Below are positions 37,087 to 46,719 of a stretch of 64,000 nucleotides of DNA, in pieces. Both the position numbers and the translations under genes were made by a program. The notes under the pieces are model-generated. The model was not told the DNA's origin, ran no database searches, and saw only the letters and a list, made by a program, of their open reading frames with translations. Numbering within the stretch: the first letter of the stretch is position 1; each line of letters starts with the position of its first letter. The DNA comes from Sphagnum magellanicum (taxonomy: Eukaryota; Streptophyta; Sphagnopsida; Sphagnales; Sphagnaceae). The stretch is from NCBI GenBank assembly GCA_021904315.1, contig CM038920.1, forward strand, positions 4,030,001 through 4,094,000, read 5' to 3'.

Positions 37087-39189
37087 GTCAGATTTTTAAA
37101 ACAAATAAATACCTAAATAAATAAGCTTCTTGCATACTTTTTAATGACCCTTATGTCATGAAGTGTCATAAACAGGGTTTTTTTTTTTTTTTTTTTTTTT
37201 TTTTTCCCCATTTTTGTGATATAAAATCAAAATTAGCCAAATTTACACTAAGAAAAAAAAAACCATATTTTTTGGTAATAAATGATAAAATTAGTCAAAA
37301 CATTTTTTTCCCTCAAAACACTTATAAATAAATAAATAAACAAATAAATATTCAGTTTTGGGATGTATCCATAGGGGTGATCATACATGAGAAGCTTGAG
37401 TCAAATTTGGGTATAAATGACACATGAAAAAATGTAAAAGCAAATTGAGCATCCTTTGATATTGTTGGCTAAATTTATTGGAACTTGATATAGAAAAAAA
37501 TTGGCATTTCTAATAATAATAATAATAATTCTTAAGACTATTGAAATATCATGATAAAATTTTCCCAAAAACCATTTATTTTTCTCATCTTTTTGTTTTA
37601 AATTTGCCAACTCACCATTAATCTTTTTTTTTTTCCCTCATTTCTACATCTCTGTGTGGGTGTGGCAAAAAAACTCAAAAACTAGATTCACAAATAATGA
37701 AAACATAAAAGTGCCCCAAAGAAAATATTGGCTATTGTCATTATAATCCAAGAGCCCTTGGGCGATTGAACAAATGGGTACATAGAGTTCAATTTGGCAA
37801 ATACTAGTAGCATATCACCTCTATATCCGAGTAGGTCACACCCCAATGCACACACATCTTTCGCCATTCAAAAGAAAAGCACAATGTTCAATTGAGTTAT
37901 TAGTGTTGTAGTTTGTAACCCATTTTATGTGGATTTGTGTATGATCACATGTAACAACCCTTGACAAAACTAAAGTTTGTCATTGTTGATTGTGGAGTTG
38001 TTGTCACATTATAAAATATATAATTGACCTTGGTAGATTTCATCCTAGCAATGAAGTCACTATGAAAATGTCTCTTCTTTGAGCAAATTTTAGGAAGGAT
38101 TGCATAGTTTCCATGAATGGCAAAACACACACAAGTGTCAATAGCAAATGTATGTAAGTGAGGAGACTCAAGTTTGCTTGTCACAAACATCACACAAAAT
38201 CAAAAATTGATCCTAATTCATTATGAAATTTGATGCAAAGGCTTTTTAAAAAAAACCACAACAGTGTAAGCCTAAAATTTGTCACTTGGGGTATAATTAA
38301 AATTAGCTTGTAAGCAAAGGACAATATTCTACCATGATCTTATTTAGAGGCTTTAACATAATCATGCATTTACTCTTCACATTTTTCAAAACTTTGTTTC
38401 AATTCGTTTTCACGATTCAAGCCAATTTCTAAAATTTCAAGTTTTGTTTCAATAAGTGGTTGAAATAATCATACATATTAAACACGAATGATTCAATCCT
38501 TGCAATGAAAATAAAATCACCCCAAGATTGGATACCAAGTTAGTTTTATGAACAACACAATGAACACCCATTGGAAAAGGTGTCCATGAATTTTTAATTT
38601 ACTATGCCATTCTTGTCCCCTTGCCCTAAAGACATTCACTCCATTTTTTCAAAAACATAAATTGTTTTTGAAAAGATCTTCCTTGTTTAACCCCCACCTT
38701 TCAACAAAGCATTTATAATTACTTTAATTACATTGTTGGACCTAAATCCATTAACAATTTTATTAACACAAATTAGAATAGGCCATTTGGTCCAACCATC
38801 AACCATGAAAACATCTTTGCATTATCATATGATTTTTTTAGCTTCTTTCCATCCATTTCATTCATTTACTTCTTCAAAGGCAAGTCACATTGTGGGTCAA
38901 ATAACTCCACGATTTGCTTAAGGTCAAATGAATTAGGAAGGCTTTCAAGAGAGATTATAAACACATTAAAAATAAGTAAAGGTGTTTGCACATTTACATT
39001 TGATGCACACCTAGTCATTAGATTGGGTACACATTTGGAAAAAGGAGGCCATGTTCTAATGGATTGCAACTTGAGCCCACCATCAAAATTATAAAATGGA
39101 GGAACCATGGTGGAATTTGACACATGGTGTTGAGGAGTGGTGAACATAAAGTTTCTAAAAGAATTGAAGTACTTGAAAATTGTAAAAGA
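37087..39189. other. AT-rich spacer with homopolymer and microsatellites
   Basis: No gene seen. Contains a poly-T run of about 27 bases (about 37179-37205), (AAAT)n near 37325-37350 and (AAT)n near 37510-37530. Confidence 0.65.
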
Positions 39190-39650
39190 GTAAAACTTTC
39201 TACATAACAATGTAGCAAGGAACAAAATGTGCATAATAAGTTACAAACACAAAGGAGTTGTAAACTTAATTTGTTGATCACTAAGAACATAGAACTTTGT
39301 AAGTCAAGGAAGATCAATTAAACAGATGAAGAAATAGAAAATGGACACAAATTTGGAATTGTAAACCTAATCACTTGATCCCTAGGAAGCTGAAAAACAT
39401 AATGCTATAAATTAAAGAAAAATAAAACATGATAGACAACAATGTAGCAAGGAACAAAATGTGCACAAGTTGAAACACAAAGGAGTTATAAACTTAATTT
39501 GTGAATCATAAAACCTTATAGGTCTATGAAGAGTAATCGAACAAATTAAGAAATAAAAAAGAGACACAATTTGAAATTATAGACCTAATCACTTGATCAC
39601 CACGAACTTGGAAAATATAATGTTATAGATTAAATAGTAAAATGTTACAA
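39190..39650. repeat. Two tandem copies of about 231 bp
   Basis: The word caatgtagcaaggaacaaaa recurs about 231 bases apart (near 39209 and 39440), followed in both copies by aaacacaaaggagtt, aaacttaatttg and cctaatcacttgatc. Diverged, non-coding. Confidence 0.8.
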
Positions 39651-40233
39651 ATTGGTTGCCATTAACCTAATGTAAGAATTAAATGCTAAGGATTCAAAAG
39701 CTAAAATGCATCATCACCCTCCAAATTGTTGTCACTTTGTTGCATAATCTCCCTTGAACAACTCTTCAAAGCTGAAATGACTATTCACATTAATCTACAT
39801 GGTTCCATACACACAATGCCTAAAAATAAAGATACAAACATAACCATTCAATGACAAATTTTTTTTCCCTTATAGAACAAGATGATAGGAATGGTCATCC
39901 AAGCTTAAAGACATCCACAAAGGGTGCATAAAAGGTGAATCACAAACATATTGACAATTTGTAAACATTGAAGAGTTGATTATGACAATCTATAATTTGA
40001 CACACATGAAGATTTTGGTGAAATTTATGCATTTTTTATTGGCAAGTTGAAAAGTCGATAGAAAGTTATGTAATGTTAGTATTTGGAAACACATTAAGTA
40101 CATCAAAGGATGATTATTAAAGAATGCACATATTAAAAAAATATACACATACCTAGGTAGGATAAACTGGCCCATCACCAAACACTAGCCTATTGTTGAA
40201 CATTTTGGTAGATCTTTTTCAATTCTTCTCCAT
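39651..40233. other. AT-rich spacer, no gene seen
   Basis: Only short frames and no recognisable motif. Confidence 0.6.
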
Positions 40234-40625
40234 TTTGAGTGATTTAAAATGTTATAGGAGCGCCTTTTCAAGCTTTACAAATCATCTTGAAAAGGTAAAG
40301 CCAAAAGACCAGCCAAAAAAGAGCAATAAAGAAAAAATGTTTTTTCGAATTGCAAAACACTTTTTTTTTTCATTTTTTTTCATTTTGACCCCTCTTACTT
40401 CATGAGTGCACAACTTTCCATTTTTTTTTCAAATTGAGCAATTTAAATTGCTTTGAAATCATCATCTTAAGCTTTACAAAATCATCTTGTAACTCTAAAG
40501 GCAACAAAATAAAATTTAAGGATTTTTTGAAGGGATTGAAAATAGGCTATGAATTGTTCAATCAAATATTTTCTATAAAAACAACCCCCTTACTTCAAGG
40601 GGTTGTAATTTTCTTGCGAGTCCAT
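40234..40625. repeat. Two diverged tandem copies of about 190 bp
   Basis: Copy 1 about 40234-40419, copy 2 about 40430-40625. Shared pieces are aagctttacaaa.atcatctt, a following A-rich stretch and ccc.cttacttca. Copy 2 also holds a small hairpin (caacccccttacttcaaggg...) near 40580-40605. Confidence 0.6.
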
Positions 40626-41373
40626 TTTTGTTGATTTTTAGTGCAATAGATGTGCAAGGAGGAGGGCTCCATCTACTCTTTGGACACCATAAACAATGGG
40701 ACTCTCCTGAAGAAATGGTGAGAAACCCTACCTTAAGTGTACTATGATCGACCTTTCTACCCTATATCTAATACTTATATATTTATTGGGTTTGCCCATA
40801 AAATGGACATCAATTGGAAGGGTTGATTATAGGGCATTGAGAGAGAGAGGGAGAAGAGCACATGCAAGCAAACTTGAAACATTGAAAGGCCTAAAAGTGG
40901 TAAAAAAGATTGCACTAAAAAAAGGGGAAAATTTGGATTTTGAAAAAATGTTGTCACTTTTCAGCTGGCTTCAAAGTTTGTTGCCACTTTGTGTGATTAT
41001 TTAGGGAAAACTTTGGATAGTTTTGGTAAAGTTGTTGTCAATAAATGCTAAATCTGCCTTGGGATGCTAGTTGTTTATTCATACTTCCAAAAATTAAAAA
41101 GAAAACCATAGTTCCACATGGATGGATGGTTGTGGACATGATATTTTTTTCATTGGATTCTTATTCCCCTGCTAAACTCTCCACAGTTGAGGGTTCTAAA
41201 ATTGGGGTTCATCCAACTGGATGGCATCAAAACTTTGATGCAAAAATGGGAGTGATGCATTTGTGTGTTCAGTGGTTGAAATTTTATAACTATGTAATTA
41301 AAAAAATTTGTGCGCATACTTTCCCTTTTGGTGCATCCTATAAAAAAGGAAGTCAAGCCAAAACTGTCATCTG

Positions 41374-41447
41374 GTTTTCGTGGTGTAGTTGGTCATCACG
41401 TCAGTCTAACACACTGAAGGTCCCCAGTTCGAACCTGGGCGGAAACA
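41374..41447 (+). tRNA. tRNA-Val (anticodon AAC)
   Basis: Cloverleaf: the acceptor stem GTTTTCG (41374-41380) pairs with CGGAAAC (41440-41446) with one G-T pair, then discriminator A. The D arm is gtgtagttggtcatcac. The anticodon loop tctaacaca gives AAC. The T arm is CCCAG-TTCGAAC-CTGGG. The internal B box GTTCGAACC is perfect. A T5 run at 41455-41459, eight bases after the gene, fits Pol III termination. It has no intron and looks functional. Confidence 0.95.
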
Positions 41448-41838
41448 ACTAAAATTTTTGCAATTTTCGTCTTTCATTTAAAAAACTTTTATTGGCTGAC
41501 GGCAGGTTTCGTTGACGAAACCGGTTTGGCCATAAAATCGTCGAGAAATGAAATAAGTCCTTTAGCATTCCGGCAGGTAGTGACGTACGTGAGGACCTAT
41601 TCGTCGACGATTCTCGTCGTCAATTTTCGAGATTCCTGTCGGCTATCTTCAAGATAGTTGTCAATTGACGGACATGAAGACACAATCGTTCACGATCTTC
41701 GTCGTCTCTTTCGTCGAGACGACAAGACGAATCTAGGGCAAGCAGCCAAACACATTCTAAAGAGAAGAATGACAAGCTGCTGCTGCTTCTGCTCTACACA
41801 TTGTTGCTTGCTTGCTTGACAGCCATCGCTCTTTCTCA
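41448..41838. promoter_or_regulatory. CpG- and palindrome-rich stretch between tRNA-Val and the alpha2 gene
   Basis: Must contain the alpha2 promoter. It is dense in tcgtcg/cgacga words. Self-complementary sites include ggtttcgt-tg-acgaaacc (41505-41522), acgtacgt (41583-41590, within a TGACGT bZIP-type site), tcgtcgacga (41601-41610), ctatctt-c-aagatag (41643-41657), gtcaattgac (41660-41669), atcgt-tc-acgat (41685-41696) and gtcgtctc-7 nt-gagacgac (41701-41723). Whether these are regulatory or a remnant of a foldback element is open. Confidence 0.5.
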
Positions 41839-41839
41839 G

Positions 41840-41918
41840 GTGTTTAGTTTGCATTCTTGCTGTGATTCCTTGTACTTTGTGGGATAAAAGAAGCTTCGAC
41901 TGTGCTCACATATTGCAG
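41840..41918 (+). other. Probable 5'-leader intron of the alpha2 gene
   Basis: Donor tctcag|gtgttt at 41839/41840 and acceptor atattgcag ending at 41918, 20 bases before the ATG. This is 79 bases, similar in style to the coding introns. Inferred from splice motifs only. Confidence 0.5.
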
Positions 41919-41938
41919 GAGTGCCAGAATTTGCAACC

Positions 41939-41986
41939 ATGGGTGACAGTCAGTACTCCTTCTCACTAACAACTTTCAGGTCCGTG

Positions 41987-42021
<35 letters not shown>

Positions 42022-45006
42022 TCGATCACGATGTCTTTTCCTGTCTCTTTTTTATATGCGGTTTTTCTCTGTGTGTCTGCATACCAACTTTAGGAAGGAG
42101 CAATTTGTTTCTCTTATTCCTTGGTAGAGAGCAAGCTTCTGGAGGGTTTTCCTCTCACCTTCGGTGTCCATCGCGATCTCTTTCCCTGTCTTTTTTAAGT
42201 GCGTCTTTCTCTGCTTTTCTGCGTGCCAACCTTTAGGAAGGAGCGATTTGTCTCTGTCTTGTTCTTTTAGTAGAGAGCAAGCTTTTGTAGGGGTTCATGG
42301 AGCCTGGATTATGGATCTGGTGATGGAGAACCTAATGGGGATTTTCCATAGACGCCCCTAGCCACCATGAGTGATTTGTATGGCTTGCAGATGTAAGGCC
42401 TATTGCTGTCTGGAAAGTGACAATTTCGTTGCTGTTGGGGGGTTTCGAATCTTTTTGTTGCAGTCCTTCAGGGAAATTGGTGCAAATTGAGTATGCATTG
42501 ACTGCTGTAGCAGCAGGCCAGACTTCTCTTGGAATCAAAGGTTAGCCGTCAGCAATTTTTTTAGATCCATTGTCTTCTCCAAGGGGATTGTTTATGTTGT
42601 TATCATGCTCTCTGCTAACAAACAATCTGATCTTCATAGTTTGTTGGTGGTTGCAGCTTCAAATGGTGTTGTCATTGCCACTGAAAAGAAGCTGCCATCC
42701 ATTCTTGTTGATGAAAATTCGGTACTTCCTCTGCAAACTTTAGGGCTTTCAATTGTTGCCTTGTTCCTCTGCTTTATATAGAGCTTTCTTGTTCAGGTAC
42801 AAAATATTTCCTCTGCAAAGTTTAGGGTTTTCAATTGTGGCCTTGTTCCTATGCTTGATATCCTGCTGACATTCAGCTTTCTTATTCAGGTACACAAGAT
42901 CCAGTTGATTACTCCAAATATTGGAGTTGCTTACAGGTCAACTTCTGGACTTGGGATACTGGTGAAACTGCATCCACAAGGAAGCAGTTTATTGACTGCT
43001 TAGCTAGGTTTTCATAGATTTATCTTGTCTCGCTGTACTTGTGGGATTAAAGCCACCATTTTCTTTATGGTTGTTGCAGTGGCATGGGCCCTGATTCTCG
43101 GGTGCTGGTGCGGAAGAGCAGAAAGCAAGCACAACAGTACAAGCGGCTCTATCAGGTATGGAGTTTTTCTCATCTCCTCTCTGGATGTCCAGCTATTACT
43201 TTTTGTTTTGAGGACTGATGTCTGTAAACAGGAGAATGCAGTAGTTCATATGAGAACATGTGGATTAGAGCATTTAACTTCATGACAAAAAGAAGCTTTT
43301 AAGCTTCTAGGAAGGGGATGAATTTGAAAGAGTAACTGAGATTGTTTTTGGCCTGAAGATGTCCATCTTTGAGGAGGTGACTGTACTTTTCACCAGGATC
43401 AAAACAGCAACAAAGAGAGTTGTAACACTAAAAACCACTCATTTGTTTGGCCATGTGTTTAGGTTTGTGAATTGAGAGCTTCTTTAACTTGTAATGCAGA
43501 CACATTTTCAAATGAGGGTTTGTTGCATGCAGGAACCCATTCCTTTGTCTCAGTTGGTGAGAGAAACAGCTGCTGTAATGCAGGAATTTACACAGTCTGG
43601 GTAAGCCCTATTTTTGCCTTGCATTTCTTTAGTCATTACAAATGTCTTGGCATACTTGTCCTGACATAAGAGTTTCCAGGTCAGAAAATCAATGGTGTTG
43701 TTTCCTGCAATAATATGTTGACAAGTCAGCTGGCTGTTAATGTGCAGAGGAGTCCGACCTTTTGGCGTGTCACTGTTGGTGGCAGGCTTTGATGATAATG
43801 GACCACAACTTTATCAGGTTCAGTCACTTCTCATGCTTTCAAGCCTGACATAGGACCCGGCCATGGTAGAGTGGTATAGGAGGATTGTGGTTTAGTGGCC
43901 TTCCTTAATGTCTTTTTTGATGATTCTGGTAGATGAAGGTTTTGTGTCACTAAAACCTAAAGGATGATTTTCTACACAAGAATTCGTGTAAGCCAGCAAT
44001 TTCTTATTCCTTAAATGTCCAGCATCAACAACATGCTGATCCATATGTCAAGACATGTCAAACAATGGCCAAACTTGATTCTATGGAATTGAAGTTACTG
44101 GCAAAATGCACACTGCTCATTTCAATCAATCAGTGGTATTTGAACTATAAACTTGGGAACAGAGCAGATATTTTTGTAGCTTGAGACTGATGTTCCAGTG
44201 GTGGTAATGGTTGAAAGTCACCTAATGTTGGAACTTGTGAGATCATGTATGTGGCTGTAGGTGGACCCCTCAGGTTCTTACTTCTCATGGAAGGCATCAG
44301 CAATTGGCAAGAATGTTTCCAATGCCAAGACCTTTTTGGAGAAGAGGTGTGGTGTTTTTTCCTCTGTTCTGTTTGCATTCATTGATCTGGCTATATCTGT
44401 TGAGATTGCCTTACCATGCGCTTGCATTCTGGGGGCGAAGGATTATTTAATGGTATATTAATGTGGATATGATCGGTTGACCAGATATACTGATGATATG
44501 GAGCTTGAAGATGCAATTCACACAGCTATTCTTACTTTGAAAGAAGGGTAAATGAATTCTCTCCTAATTTTGGGTGTGCTATTTCATGCTCATGTCACTG
44601 TGTAGTTTAACATTGGGTTCTCTCAATGATGATATTGTCTCAACCCTTACCACAACTCTGGGTTTGGCAGATTTGAGGGCCAAATATCAGGCAAAAACAT
44701 TGAGATTGGGATTGTTGATGCAAGCCGCAAATTCAGGTTAGTCTCAATCCTGTCCCCTTCTTTTTTCTTCCCCCTGCATACTTTTAGTTCCTTGGAAGAA
44801 GTGGGATATATTCACTCCTGCCAACTGTTGAACCTGAATGGAGTTTCTCAAGAGGTGGAAAACATCCAATCCTTGGAGGTTTGTCCTGCATGGTTGAGTC
44901 CAAAGACAAGCAGTTTACTGACTTGTTCATGACTATTGTGTGAAATATCCCCTGCAGAGTCTTGACACCAGCAGAAGTTGACGATTATCTTGCTGAAGTG
45001 GAATAA
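41939..45006 (+). CDS. PAB: 20S proteasome subunit alpha2, eleven exons
   Basis: Exons: 41939-41979, 42464-42540, 42657-42721, 42890-42936, 43080-43155, 43533-43600, 43748-43817, 44261-44346, 44485-44547, 44671-44736, 44958-45006; 235 residues, the same length as plant PAB1, all introns GT-AG. The product is an alpha-ring subunit of the 20S core particle that helps gate substrate entry and is not itself catalytic. The N-terminal alpha signature [20 protein letters not shown] is intact, followed by [95 protein letters not shown] and the end [15 protein letters not shown]. Introns 1 and 3 both contain internal tandem duplications. The tRNA-Val gene lies about 490 bases upstream of the ATG. Identity is clear. 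Confidence 0.97.
41989..42018 (+). repeat. (CT)n microsatellite in alpha2 intron 1
   Basis: About fourteen CT units just after the first donor site, followed by the duplicated intron segment. Confidence 0.85.
42019..42300 (+). repeat. Tandem duplication inside alpha2 intron 1
   Basis: Two copies of about 135-140 bp (about 42019-42152 and about 42160-42297). Shared landmarks are tgtc.atc.cgat, cctgtctttttt, ccaac.tttaggaaggagc, atttgt.tct and gtagagagcaagctt. Confidence 0.85.
42722..42895 (+). repeat. Tandem duplication spanning alpha2 intron 3 and its acceptor
   Basis: Copy 1 (about 42722-42801) and copy 2 (about 42802-42895) share ttcctctgcaaa.tttaggg, tttcaattgt.gccttgttcc and agctttctt.ttcaggtaca. 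Copy 1 ends with an acceptor-like ttcttgttcag directly followed by gtacaa (junction 42796/42797), and the true acceptor is ttcttattcag|gtacac (42889/42890). Confidence 0.85.
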
Positions 45007-46178
45007 CTGCCATCCTGTGTTTTTTGAGTATTGAAGGCAAGCAAACCAGCAAACCAGTTTAGCATATTTAGGGAGACTCTCTCATGTCAGATTGAAAGAG
45101 ATGTTTTATCCAGAATGGTGCTTTAAGGGCATTTTTTGTTGTCATTAGGTTGTCATCACTGGCTCTCTTACAGTCAACACTCTCAGTTGATGTGACAGCA
45201 CAAAACTTCTGGTTGAAATGTTCTCATCAAAGTCTGATGCATACCATCCAGTCTTTGGATTTTGCGTGCATATTGATCATTTTGGTTGGCATTTTATTGC
45301 ATGAAAAAGTTTCATTGACCTATTTACATCTGACTACTGTGTGAGTCTAGAACAGGTGATTCAACAAGACCACCAATTGAGAGAAAGTGTAAAGAGATAT
45401 TTGAACTCATAGATCCAAGTGCCAATGTTTCAGGGAACAAGGGAATTGCAGTAACATGAGGCGTACTGAAGCAGCAAATTCATGGTCAGGGTCAAGCCCA
45501 GAAATTTCTTTTAGAGATGCTAGGTAACTCCTTGCTGGGCGTTCCTTGAGCATTGCACACCACTATGTGCTTTTTTTAGGAATTCATTGAATACAAGACA
45601 TGAGCTTCTTCATCTTGCCAAGAACTCACACTTGCTTGAAACAACATGGATGTTGGAAGGAGGCAAAGCATTAACTCCATTTTTGTTGGGATTCTGTATT
45701 TTGTCAAACATAATGACTTTTGGAAGGCTGCAAAACATAAGCTTTCATCATTTCTTTAGGAATTCACACAGTATACCGTGTTATGTTGAACACTGCTAAG
45801 GATTTTTTTTCAGAAAATGAGAAAAGACCCCTAAAATTTGTGATTTTTAGGGATTCTTTTGCCAATTTTCAAAAGAAAAACAATTGAATTAACCACATCC
45901 AGACCTAGGCACTTCCTAGGTTGCCACTGGTAACAACACTTTTGTGAAAATGTTATTGCCCACCTAAGACTGCCATTTGATGCTCATTAGTGCTGGGGAT
46001 CCTTGCAAGTGGACCTACTTCAGGAATTTGGGGAAAAAAATCTGCTAAGTTTCTCACTGGTAGGCCTCAGACCTAGCGAAACGTCCCTACGCCTATGCAA
46101 ATTGGACCCCAAAAAAACACCCCTCTTATAATTTTCGCATTAAAATGCTTTAGACATAATTTTCTGTAGTGAAGTGAG
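45007..46178. other. 3' region of the alpha2 gene and spacer
   Basis: Probably includes the alpha2 3' UTR. No further gene recognised; frames are short. Confidence 0.5.
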
Positions 46179-46288
46179 GTTTTAGGGTTTAGGATCTAGG
46201 GTTTAGGGTTTAATTTCATCTGGGCATGGAAATCATGTTTAGGGTTTCGGGTTTGGTGGGGTTGAGAGAAACTTTGAAGAATGAAGAA

Positions 46289-46323
<35 letters not shown>
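46179..46323 (+). promoter_or_regulatory. Telo-box cluster and (GA)n tract
   Basis: Several tttaggg units (46179-46213), another at about 46239-46251, and a (GA)n run at about 46291-46323. The same pair of signals is seen upstream of other loci in this window, so a plus-strand transcript may start here. Confidence 0.45.
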
Positions 46324-46327
<4 letters not shown>

Positions 46328-46650
46328 TTTCTGTGGATTTCACGTAGGCAATCCAGCGATTTCGGCAGACAGGATCCAGAGTTTTGATGCGAGATTGGCG
46401 TCGTATGCAATCGGGTTTGCTGGTACTTCTTTGCAATTGCTCAAGAATCTGCTGCTGCCGCTTCTATTGGTGCTTTCTCTTCTTCTTCTTCTTCCCCAGC
46501 AGTAGCTGGAGAGATTGCGGATTTGCCAGTCCAACGCAACTGCACACACGAGGACGAATTCCGATAGTGTTGGCGCCACTACCTGCAGTTCCAAAGGATG
46601 CGCACCCTGATGAGCGGATCATTGAAAGCCAGATCCTTAAGCTGGAGTAG
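46281..46650 (+). CDS. Uncertain small plus-strand ORF region, no family recognised
   Basis: Two overlapping frames are open: 46281-46505 (ATG start, 74 codons, includes the GA tract and a Leu-rich end) and 46384-46650 (88 codons with non-ATG start, ending VLAPLPAVPKDAHPDERIIE...). A third frame near 46400-46560 also looks protein-like (Ala/Ser-rich, then GEIADLPVQRNCTHEDEF). No single frame covers all. It might be a short gene with an error or small intron, a non-coding transcript, or the upstream antisense of the SDR 3' end. Telo-box and GA signals just upstream are the main reason to list it. Confidence 0.22.
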
Positions 46651-46719
46651 CAATTCTAGACATAAATTTCACGGATTCAACAAAAACAAGAAGAAGCAGG
46701 ACGTCAGCGTTGTTGAGAA

